NCBI GenBank assembly: GCA_030272155.1
Contig: CP126193.1
Location: 248,001 to 312,000, forward strand
Direction: 5' to 3'
DNA length: 64,000 bases
Source of the DNA: Tetradesmus obliquus
Lineage: Eukaryota; Chlorophyta; Chlorophyceae; Sphaeropleales; Scenedesmaceae
Each line of letters opens with the position of its first letter. The stretch's first letter is position 1. Position numbers and translations under genes: made by a program. The notes under the pieces were generated by a model, which was not told the DNA's origin, ran no database searches, and worked only from the letters and a program-made list of their open reading frames with translations. Below are positions 54,636 through 64,000 of this stretch, in pieces.

Positions 54636-57600
54636 CCGGCTGATGCCGCGGCGCAGGCCCGCAGCCGTGCCAAGCTGGAGGCGCGCATACGGCGCGTGGA
54701 GCAGCTGGTGGCGGCTGGGCAGCTCAGCAGCGGCTTCCTGGCTGATGCAATGCTGGGCAAGATGCAACAGGTGCGTGTGCACAGTGCAGCAGCGGTTTCA
54801 GGGCCAGCCTGTGGTAGCGGTTCGACTGCAGCAGCAGCTGTTGATCGTGTTGCGGTTTGTGAGAGGTTTGCGTGTTGTGAGACATCCTGCCATCCGGCAG
54901 ATGTTATGTTTGTTGTGCAACACTGTCGCCTGCGGGCTGCGTGGAGCAGCTGGTGGCGGCTGGGCAGCTCAGCAGCGGCTTCCTGGCTGATGCAATGCTG
55001 GGCAAGATGCAACAGGTGCGGCAGGAGGCTCCTTCTTGTTGACTGTGTTTTTTTCTTCTTTTTGTGGTGGGTGGTGGGGAGGGGAGCATGTGGTAGTGCT
55101 TCCTTTTTGTTGTTAGCGGGGTGTGGTGGGGTGGGGGTGGGTGGGGTGGGGGGGGGTGGGGTGGGTGGGGCAGGGGGGGCATGTGGTAGTGCTTTGGCTG
55201 CAGCAGGTGCAGCGGCTTCCTGGCTGGTGCGGCGCTTGGCAAGATGCAGCAGGTGCGACAGGAGGTTGTGGGGGCCAGCATGGTGTAGAGATTTTGACTC
55301 CAGCTGAAGCCGTTGTGTTCTGCAATGGGGCCAGACGACCTACTGGGCAACTTGCAGCAGGTGCGGGTACACCAGCGGTCATAGGGCCAGCATGTGGTAG
55401 GAGTTCGACTACGGCAAAAGCCAATGATGTTTGCACTATGAGACCTGTCGCCACTTGGCACATGTTACGCTATGTTTTGTTTTGTTATGTTATGTAACAG
55501 TATCGCAATGTTACAATTTGCACTGCAGGATGTGCTGGCGGAGGCTGCAGACGTTGTGTCATCCAGCCTGCCCACCCTGAGCAAGCCACTTGGCAGGCAT
55601 CATGTTTTTTTGTATGTTATGTAACATGTTACAATGTTACATTGTGCACTGCAGGATGTTCTGGCGGAGGCTGCAGACATTGTGTCATCCAGCCTGCCCA
55701 CGCTGAGCAAGGAGATCCCCAGCCTGCTGACCGACTGGGCAGAGGTGGAGGCAGCAGCAGCAGCAAGCACCACCACGGGCCGAGCCAAGGCGGCGGCAGC
55801 AGCAGCGGCAGCGGAGAGCGCAGCAGCGGCGCAGCAGCTGCGGCTGGTGCGCCCAGCTGCTCGGCCCAAGGTGCGGCGGCTGTGCCGGCTGCCTGGCTGC
55901 TGGCTTGTGCTGAATCAGTGATGCTGAGTTAGCTGTGCTTCTCCCAGTTGGCGTTTGGCGTCTGGTTGCATTGTTGTAGAAACCTAGTGTGACGCCATAT
56001 GTCCTGCTGTTATCTGTTTGCAGGTTTCTTCGTCAGACAGCTGGGACGCTGTCTTCTCGTCTACTGGCGTGGGTGGTTATGACGGTTATTATGACGATGA
56101 TGATGATGAGGACGGCTGGTCTGACATCCTGGTGGGCGCAGGTGCGGCCGCAGATTCAATCGGCTGTTGATGTCGTTGCAGTAATCTGTTGCTTCCAGCA
56201 GCGTGTACTGTCTGGCATCTACTACCATTCCGCTAAAGATGTTTGCTGCTACATCTTTGAGCACAGCCGGATGCTATTTCTTAATACTGTCACGTTTGTG
56301 CAGCCAGCCGTGCTCGCTAGGTAGGCATTGCATCGCTGTTGCAGACTAATGCAGCAGCAGCTGGCTGTTGATGTTGTTGGAGTAACCTGAGGTGCTGCTG
56401 CCCTCACACTGATCACCAACAGTACTGCGCTGCCGCTCTGAACTGTGCTGCCCTTTCTGTGTGTGTAGATGCTGCTGGTGTGGATGATGACGATGACTTC
56501 TACACCGGCCGCAACAGCAGCAGGGACGCCAATGCGCTGCGCAAGGCCTCAGCGGCAGCAGCAGCAGACCCTGCAGCAGCAGGCGCAGCAATCAGGCGGC
56601 AGTTGAAAGACCCGGCCTTCCAGGCATGGATGCAACAGGAGGCAGCACGCAAAGCAGAAGCAGACCGACGAGCAGCAGCAGCAGCAAAAGTGGAGCGGGC
56701 CGCTGCTGCTGCCTCGCCTGCGTATGAGCGGCTACAGCGGCAGCAGCAGGCGCAGCAGTGGGCGCGCATCTCAGCTGCGGGCCAGCAGCCGCAGCGCCCT
56801 GCATTTAGTGCTTCTCAGGTTCAAAATAACAATGTTAGTGATACAGAAGATGACGACATGCCACTGGACCCTTTGCAGCAGCGGAAAAGTGACGTCGGCC
56901 TCTCTCCTGCCGAGATTGCCGCCCTACTGTTTGAGACAGGGTTCAGCACCCAGGGGGGTTCTAGCACAGCAGCTAAACCCCAACCCAATCGACCTAGCGG
57001 CAGCAGCAGCATGGGCGCCAGCCGGCCGCTTTCAGCCACAGTAGTGCAGCCCCGGCGGTATGACACTGCAGCCAAAGCGGCTGCAGGGAGCTTAGCAGCA
57101 GCCTCAACATCAGGCCAGCTTAGTGCACCGCTGCTAGTGAGGCCCTCAGTGAGGCCTGTATGCCCAGGTGGGCCTCAGCAGCAGCAGCAGCAGCAGCAGT
57201 ACTGGGATGCAGCTGATGCAGCGGCAGCAGCAGCAGCAGCGCAAGAGGCAGAGCGCAAGGCCTTCATTGCGCAGCTGGCAGCTGAGGCAGCACAGAAGCA
57301 GAATCAGCAGCAGCAGCAGCAGGAGCAGCAGCAGCGCGTAGGAGCCGTGCCTGCGCTGGACAGTGCAGCAGGAGCAGCAGCAGCGCGCAGGATGGCGGCT
57401 GCTGTCTCAAACCTTGGACTAGTTGCTAGACCTGCTAGGCCAGGAGCAGCAGCAGCGGCAGCAGCACCTGCAGCAAGTGCAGCTGGTGCTGCTGCAAGGC
57501 CATCTACCATGCAGCAGCAGCAGCAGCAGCAGGTGCAGCGGCCTGTGAAGCCGCCGGCAGTGACTGATGTTGTGGAGGTGGCAGATGACGATGATGAGGC

Positions 57601-57693
57601 AGCTGGCTGGGAGGATGATGACAATGCAGCAGCAGCAGCAGCGAGGCAGCAGGCGCAGCGCAAGCAGCTGCTTGCAGAGCTTGCCGCTGAAGC

Positions 57694-57724
<31 letters not shown>

Positions 57725-58113
57725 GGTGTTAGCCCAGCAGCAGCAGCAGCGAGGAAGGGGCAGGCTAGTGTGCTTGGCAGCGAAGCGGCTGCGGCAGCAG
57801 CTAAGAGGATGGCAGCAGCTGTGTCAAACCTGGGTCTGTCTGCTAAACCAGCCCGGCCAGGAGCACAGGCAGCACCTGCAGCAGCTGCTGCAGCAAGGCC
57901 TGTTGCACCTAGTGCACCCAAGCCAGCTGCTCCCAAGGCTGCTGCTGCTGCTGCTGCTGCCAAGAGGCCTGTGAAGCCTGCTGCTCCAACTGATGTGGTG
58001 ACAGTTTCAGCAGCTGATGCAGCAGCAGAGTGGGGCGATGAGCAGGAGGCAGCAGCAGCAGCAGCACAGGAAGCAAGCAGGAAGGCATTCATTGCAGAGC
58101 TTGCTGCACAAGC

Positions 58114-58145
<32 letters not shown>

Positions 58146-58276
58146 CAGGCAAAGCAGCAGCAGCAGCACAAGCATCACAAAGCAAACAGCCAGCACTGCC
58201 AGACTTTGGAAAGGCAGCTGCCAAAATAGAAGCTGCCACCAAAAACTTAGGCCTGAAGAGACCTCCTGCAATGCCA

Positions 58277-58332
<56 letters not shown>

Positions 58333-59903
58333 CAGCAGTGCTTTAGGAATGCAGGCAGCTGGCAGCAAGAGCAAAGCAGCAGAGCAAGGGCAGCAGCGCA
58401 AGCTAAAGCAGGAGCAGCAGCAGAGCAAGCAGCAGAAGCCGCGGCAGCAGCAGGCGGTGCGTGTGGTGGATGCTGCAGCGCCTTTGACGGATGCAGCTGA
58501 TGCTGCAGCAGCCAAGACACAGCAGGCGGCAGCAGCAGCAGCAGCAACAGCAGACGCTGCTGCTGCAGCTGCTGCCAGGCAAAAGATGCAGGCAGCAGCA
58601 GCAGCTTTGTCCAGCAGCACAGCAGCTTCTTCTGCTGCTGCTGCTGCCAGGGTGCAGCGTCCAGTGCAGCCGCCACCTACAGCACCCAGCTTACGGCCAA
58701 AGCAGCAGCGGGACACTCGGGCAGAGCAGCACAGCGGCAATGCAAGGCAGGCCAAGGATAGGGTCAGTGTGCAGCTTCAGGATGTCAACAGCAGGCAGCA
58801 GCAGCAGCAGCAGCAGCAGGGGCAGAGGCGGCAGCAGCTGCCTCGCACTGTGTCTGGTGCGCGGCTGGCGCTGGCGCAGCAGCTGGAGCTGGCCCGCACG
58901 CCTACGCCTGCCACGGTGAGGCGGCGCAGCAGGGGTGGCTAGGGTGCTAGTAGCCGGGTGATGACAGCTGTGTTTCAGACACGTCTTGTTCCCTTCCATA
59001 TTAGTCAGGGCATGGCTTCGACAGCATGAATTGTTATGCTGCTGTCAGGCTGTTGGTGTTTCTGCAGTGCCGTGCGACCCTGCAACAGCTGTCGCCGATA
59101 TCATGCTCACTGTTGCCGTCATCATCATGCTGTGTGTGGCCTTGCAGGTGGTCGGTGTTGTTGAGGCGGCCAACTGGCGCCAGCTGTGTGCGGTGGTGCG
59201 GCTGGAGCAGCTGGGCTGCACCAGCCTGCTGCCCTTCACCCACCTCATGCCCAGCCAGCAGGCACAGGTGCGCAGCGACAGCTACACCCCCACCACAGCC
59301 TTGAGTAGTTCTGCACGTTGCTAGTGTGTTGCGCTGTGACCCTGAACTCTTTTGTTACAACGTTGCTTGTCTGGCAGCTACCTTGCAGTGCTTGCGTGGA
59401 ACAGGCTGCAGCAGTGTGGTGGGGCTGTATGTGTTCTGGCACGTTGCGGCTACTGTCTCAATGCCAGCAGCTGCAGCTCTGCAGCTCACACAGCCACACT
59501 TTTTTTCCTGCTGGGTGTGCCCAGCACCTGGTGTGTTTGGCAGCCACTCCTCACATCCTGCTGCATGTCCAGGCAGCAGCACTGTCATTTGTGCTCGCTT
59601 GTGTCGGCATCACCTTGGGGCGGCTCAGGCTCACAGCTGCGCTGCATGCCTGCGTGTGTATGCTGTGTTTTGTTTGCTGCTGCGTGCTGCAGCTGCTTGA
59701 GGCTGCAGCCGCCAGTGCAGGCGTGCCACAGGAGGAGCAGCAGGAGTGGCTGCAGCAACGCCTGCCGCAGAGCCAAGGCGGCTTCATCTTCAGCAGCAGG
59801 CCGAGTGTGGCCAGCAAGCTGGCAGAAGCACTCAGGGTAAGAGCTTGTGAGCCAGCAGCAGTAGCAGCAGCAGATGGGAGAGGGTTGGCACGGCATGCAG
59901 CAG

Positions 59904-59934
<31 letters not shown>

Positions 59935-61737
59935 ATGGGAGAGGGTTGGCACGGCATGCGGCAGTTGCCTCCCAGCAGCATGCACAGACACACCTTGCCT
60001 GCAGTGCCCTGCAAGCTGCCGCGTGTGAAAAGAACCGCAACGTCTTGTCAGCTTGCATGTTTTTGACGGGCACCACCATGCGATAACTCCTCACATGCAC
60101 TGCCCTGCTGTCTCATCTTGCTTGTTGGCGGCTGATGCTGCTGCTGCTGTTTCTGCAGGCGTGGCGGGGCACGCAGCTGGCGGTGATGGTGGCCGCGCTG
60201 CCGCAGCCGCTGTACTTTTCCAGTGACATGGCGCTGTCCCCGCAGCAGCTCAAGCGGCGGCTGCAAACCTGGCGGGAGGAGCAGGACCTGGCAGCGTTGC
60301 AGCGGCGGCTGCAGCAGCAGCAGCAGCAGCAGCAAGAGGAGGATGGAGAGGAGGAGCAGGAGCAGGAGATGTTTGTGCGGGCTGTTGCCGTTGCGCCTTG
60401 CGCAACTGCAGACTGCAGCATTGAGCTGCAGCAGCAGCAGCAGCAGCAGGTGGATGAGGCCGCGCTCAGCCATGCGCAGCAGCAGCTGCTGGCGCGGCAG
60501 GCGGAGTCTGATAAGCTGTGGGCTGAGTTGGACGCAGTGTTGAGCAGCAGCAGTGATGGGCAGGCGCAGCAGCAGCAGCAGCAGCAGCAGCAGGCGCCGC
60601 CAGACACGCTGCAGGCCCAGGTGAGTCGCCTGCTTGCAGAGCTGTGGTTGCACCTGGCTGCAAACTATCACAGTTACATGCGCGGATCACCTAGAGCAGG
60701 ATGCAGGCCAGCACTTGTGCAACAACTTGCATGCTGCGGTGCGCTTTGCTGGTTTGCGGCTGCAGCATAATCATGCCAAGGCAAAGCAACTGATAAGGCA
60801 GCAGCCCTGCAGACACAGTGCTTACGCCAACTTGCCTGCAGCCCCAACACCACCACCAAACTTGGGCAGCTATCTGCGGGTGCCTGCTGGTGGCTGTGCC
60901 TGTGCTGGTGCATGCATTTGGCAAGTAAGCAAAGCACAATTCAAGCTTTTTGTGCTGTGGCCTTGTGCTGTGGCTCTGCCCCTGCAGGTGGTGGGTGTGC
61001 ACCCTGCAGGCTACTTGATAGCTGAGGTGGCTTACAGAGGGAAAGATGCAGGCCTGGGCAGGCCAGGCCACGGCGCAACGCTGGCACTGCCACTCTCAGC
61101 CTGCAAGCCCTCTGTGGGCCTTGCTGCTGCTGTGCCTAGCAGCAGCAGCGGTGGTGGTGTGCGGCTGTATCAGCCAGTGCAGCAGCCGCGCTGGAAGCTG
61201 CAGCAGCTGGATGCTGAGCTGCAGCAGCAGCAGCAGCAGGGTGAGGCAGCTGGCAGCCGCACTGACGGCCAGCAGCAGCAGCAGCAGCAGCTGTCACCTG
61301 CGCAGCTGCAGGCGCTGCGTATGCGTGTGCTGGGTCTGGAGCGGCAGCCATATCTCAAGATCAGCGTGCAGCTGCAGCAACCTGTCCCCCAGGTGCTACT
61401 AGCCGCAGCACCTCCACCTGCAAGCAGCGCAGAAGGAGCAGCAGCAGCAGCAGCAGCAAGCCCCGCAGCCTCAGAAGCAAGTAGCAGCAGCCTGCTGCTG
61501 GCCAGGCAGGTATCTGCAGAGCAGCGTGTGTGGTACTGGCCGGGTGGGCTGGTCCCCAGCTGGGCCGCTTTCACTGTGCGGCTCAAGGTGGCTCTGCTAG
61601 TGGCTGAGTTGACAAAGGTGATTGGTGGTTTGGCAGCACAGCAGGAGCTGAGTGCTCTGGAGCAGCGCAAGCGCGAGCAGCGGCAGCTGAAGCGGCAGAT
61701 GCGGGACCAGGGGGCGGAGGTGCAGAAGGAGGAGTAG
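53991..61737 (+). CDS. large plastid-targeted Ala/Gln-rich protein with three internal W-containing repeats, unknown function
   Basis: Nine phase-consistent exons: 53991-54221, 54528-54770, 55655-55870, 56024-56141, 56469-58915, 59148-59267, 59693-59836, 60159-60620 and 60988-61737; 1576 residues. Residues 1-77 form a transit-like, Arg/Ser/Ala-rich N-terminus without acidic residues (ends RRRKLFG). An acidic Ser-rich segment and helices follow (LEARIRRVEQLVAAGQ, then DVLAEAADIVSSSLPTLS). Exon 5 encodes three repeats of about 140 residues. Each has an acidic Trp motif (YWDAAD, GWEDDD, EWGDEQ), a helix (RKAFIAELAAQAQ) with polyGln, and a basic element (AAAVSNLGL...PARPG); the third is degenerate. 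The C-terminal third looks folded (VVGVVEAANWRQLCAVVRLEQLG; RVWYWPGGLVPSWAAFTVRLK). No family was recognised. Confidence 0.7.
54941..55015 (+). repeat. 75-bp identical echo of the exon-2 end (plus weaker copies)
   Basis: Identical base for base to the last 75 bases of the exon ending at 54770 and continuing into GTGCG. Further decayed copies of the same exon end occur at 55201-55256 and about 55340-55366, each again followed by GTGCG. Confidence 0.92.
55063..55182 (+). repeat. G-rich tract with quadruplex potential
   Basis: Runs of GGGG/GGGGG separated by single T or TG over about 110 bases. Flanked on both sides by copies of a GCATGTGGTAGTGCTT segment (near 55086 and 55179), in the intron of the large plus gene. 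Confidence 0.85.
55500..55586 (+). repeat. upstream echo of the exon-3 acceptor of the large plus gene
   Basis: The acceptor and first ~60 bases of the exon at 55655 (CACTGCAG|GATGTTCTGGCGGAGG) also occur about 129 bp upstream (CACTGCAG|GATGTGCTGGCGGAGG), including the preceding TATGTAACA intron bases. The copy has an intact acceptor and would splice in the same frame, then run out after GAGCAAG. Confidence 0.9.
59860..59962 (+). repeat. ~66-bp direct duplication in intron 7
   Basis: CAGATGGGAGAGGGTTGGCA followed by CGGCATGC appears twice (about 59871 and 59932), each after a CAG run. Confidence 0.9.
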
Positions 61738-62247
61738 GGTTTGAGGGCGGGTGCAGCTGCTGGAGTGTCGTGGTGGGCGCGGGCTTACTCGGCATGCATT
61801 GGGCGCAGCGATGGGCGCCAGCGCGGGTCTAACAGGCTGAAGATCTTCCAGATTGGATTGCTCAGACCTGTTGAAAGCAAGGTTGCACACCCACCCATAT
61901 ACAGTACGCTATGGCTTAGATGGTAACATGATCGTCCCCATTCCAGAGTGGTGGATTGTCCAGAGTGAAAGTAACGGCTTGGCATTGCGGTTTGTGTGAT
62001 GATATTGGCTATAGCCGCTATAGCTTGCCGGCAGCAAGGGGTGCACCTTCTGTTGGACCCTTAGCATAAACGTGCAAAGGTTTTATCTGGTTTGCCTGCA
62101 GCAATCGCACCGTGAGGTGAGTAAGGGCACACCGTCTACAGGTTCCCTGGGGTGCTGGTGGCAATGCCTCAGAGCTCTGGGATCCGTGGCTGTACGGCGC
62201 CGTACATGACGCCGTCATCATGATGATGTGACATCATGCCGGCATGA

Positions 62248-62301
<54 letters not shown>

Positions 62302-63124
62302 GCACATCATCATGCTGTACGGCATGACAGCCGGGCTCAGCTAGGCTACCTCCACTCGTTTCTCTCCCATGTGGGGAACTGGCCCGGCACTGGGCCAGTG
62401 GGAGGAAAGGGGTGGCGTTGGGTAACCGCATCATCTCAATATGCCTCCCAAACCGCACACACTCCATGCACCAAGCCACCTACGCCTGCAAGCAGCCGTA
62501 TATGCTTCAGCTTCAAGCCAAACGTCGTCCACACAGGTTGTGCATAACAAAGGGTGTCCATGCATGGACGCAGGGTTGAAAAGGCGGGACATTTCCTGCG
62601 GCTCAACTGGTTATTCAATGATGAGGGTGTGCAATTGCAAGTGTGGTTGCAACCTTGCAGCTCAGCAAGCTCCAGTGCAGTGTACAAGTTCACCGGTCAC
62701 AGGCGCAGAACCCGCGCACATACCAAAGGCCAAGCTTGCAAGCGCAACATGCCACTGGCCAGCACTGGCCCAGGGGCCAACTCGCCAAACAACAGCATGC
62801 AACGGCAGCTGCCAATAAAGTGGTCCAGTGCCACATTCAGGATTCGTCTTGTTGTCTGGCAATGCAACGGCTATCAACATGATCATGCAAGTGCCGCCAA
62901 AACCCACACTGATTCCCTGCAGTTTGGCAATGATGGAGAAGGCACAGCACACCATGTGTGGCACAGTGCATAAGAACTCGTCAACGACAGGGACAGAAAC
63001 CACAACCAGCAACACCAACAGGTGCTGCAGACACGTCCGGGCACTGCAGCACCAGCAGCGGTGCACTGCCAACACCCAGTGGAGGCAACTGCTGCTCGGC
63101 ACTGCCTCCGCCGCGCAGCAGCAG
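61738..63124. other. convergent intergenic region
   Basis: 3' ends of the large plus gene and the transporter on the minus strand face each other here. No clear TGTAA was seen close to the plus gene's stop. Apart from an (ATC)n microsatellite nothing was recognised; several ORFs up to ~200 codons have no domain. Confidence 0.5.
62248..62301. repeat. (CAT)18 microsatellite
   Basis: Eighteen uninterrupted CAT units followed by GCACATCATCATG. Confidence 0.97.
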
Positions 63125-63226
63125 TAGCAGCAGCAGGGGTCTACAGGCCCTTGTCTGCGCGCCCTCGAAGCCACCTGGCCAGCGCTGGCCCGATGAAGAT
63201 CTGCGCCAGCTGGCCCAGGATGTGGT
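63125..63226 (-). repeat. echo of the transporter's last codons including stop
   Basis: About 95 bp matching the 3' coding end of the adjacent gene (ILGQLAQIFIG...LRGRADKGL, TAG) recur ~122 bp downstream with the stop codon kept and few mismatches. Confidence 0.92.
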
Positions 63227-63248
63227 GCAGCAGCAGCAGCAGCAGCAC

Positions 63249-64000
63249 CTAAAGCCCCTTGTCTGCGCGCCCTCGGAGCCACTTGGCCAGTGCTGATCCG
63301 ATGAAGATCTGCGCCAGCTGTCCCAGGATGCAGGGGATGGCCATCAGCCCCTGCTGCGTGAGGCTGGGCGTGAGGTAGCTGATTACAGTGACCTGCAGCA
63401 GGCAGGGCAGCAGCCGCACAGAAAGCAAGAGATCAGGTTTAGGTTCAAGGCAGAGAGAGACGCATCATGGTGCCGCTGCAGCGCTGCTTGGTAGTTGGTG
63501 GGTGCTAGCACAGCTGCAATGACGCCGCATGCATGCAAGCAGAGCGAGCTGAGCAGCAGCGGATGCTGGCTGTATATCAGAAAGTGCAAGGACACCCCAA
63601 ACAGTGCACAGCGGCTGTGCAGCGCTGCATCGTGCAGTGAGGCTGCCACGTGCCAAGCTAGTGCACAGCCGCTGGCTGCTGGGGACCCAACTTGCGCCAC
63701 CCACCAAGCATGCACAGGCACCCGTTGCAATGCTTTATATGCAACAATTCTCCCTTGCAATGCTTTACATCCTTGCGTGCCTGGCATGCGTTGTGATGCT
63801 GCTGCCAGGAACTGCATGCATCATGTTGCCTGCTGGTCAGCACCACTGCAGGACACACAGCACTGCATGCATTAGAATGCATCCCAAGGAAGCACACAGC
63901 ACTACAGCACTGCAATGCTGCATCCCAGCATGCATATCTCACCGCCACAGGAGCGCTCTTCTGGCTTGACATGATCAGCACCGCCGCAGCCTCCCGGAAA
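63249..64000 (-). CDS. SLC10A7/BASS4-type transporter, C-terminal exons (partial)
   Basis: Two exons are inside the window: 64000-63943 (continuing beyond the right edge) and 63392-63249 ending in TAG. They read AVLIMSSQKSAPVA | VTVISYLTPSLTQQG, then LMAIPCILGQLAQIFIGSAL and a basic tail (RGRADKGL). The SQK(S/T)xPVAV motif followed by a hydrophobic helix with IPC-x3-Q is characteristic of the C-terminal transmembrane helices of SLC10A7 and plant BASS4-like bile-acid:sodium symporter relatives. The plant members sit in the plastid envelope; location here is not visible because the N-terminus is outside. Substrate unknown. Confidence 0.68.

Noticed and set aside
57304-58755. 483-codon minus-strand ORF opposite the large Ala/Gln-rich exon
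   Set aside because: Shadow of the CAG/GCA repeats; the plus strand has phase-consistent splice sites and the structured protein repeats.

Overview
This window looks like nuclear DNA of a chlorophycean green alga, probably Sphaeropleales or Volvocales. The evidence is a chlorophyllide a oxygenase gene and other plastid-targeted proteins, intron-dense genes with GTGAG/GTGCG donors, TGTAA polyadenylation signals, GC-rich codons, and very abundant CAG/CTG repeats. Nothing bacterial, organellar or viral was recognised, and no tRNA, rRNA or CRISPR array was seen.

Layout, left to right: (1) 891-9343 (+), an 18-exon AzgA-type purine permease that ends in a 10-bp minisatellite. (2) 9.3-15.5 kb, two facing strand-skewed tracts read as long convergent 3' UTRs meeting at about 11.44 kb. 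(3) 15538-20732 (-), a large F-box/leucine-rich-repeat protein with a Gln-rich insertion. (4) 22710-24904 (-), a plastid BCCP-like protein without a biotinylation lysine (BADC type). (5) 27324-35598 (-), a secreted C45-family N-terminal-nucleophile hydrolase or acyltransferase; one of its introns holds three ~1-kb units bounded by TGTAG...CTACA. (6) 36.15-40.1 kb, a satellite of ~180-bp units, followed by homopolymer G and C runs and a small fold-back element. (7) 42857-47351 (-), chlorophyllide a oxygenase (CAO), preceded on its 3' side by a 2.1-kb skewed 3' UTR. (8) 49329-50108 (-), an EAPP-family nuclear phosphoprotein. (9) 51234-about 52.5 kb (-), a plastid or lumen-targeted protein of unknown function. 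(10) 53991-61737 (+), a 1576-residue Ala/Gln-rich plastid-targeted protein with three internal repeats. (11) 63249-64000 (-), the 3' end of an SLC10A7/BASS4-type transporter.

The most unusual property concerns many genes at once. Exon borders (splice donors, splice acceptors and stop-codon ends) are repeatedly duplicated outward into the neighbouring intron or 3' UTR, leaving decoy 'echoes' of the exon edge that often carry an intact splice site or stop codon. Introns also tend to end in sense-strand (CTG)n runs where a pyrimidine tract is expected, while sense-strand CAG frames are confined to exons as polyGln, polyAla or polySer. Exon models were built by hand from reading-frame phase, splice motifs and family resemblance. 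Most junctions are phase-consistent; the N-termini of the C45 gene and of the 51-52 kb gene are not fully resolved.
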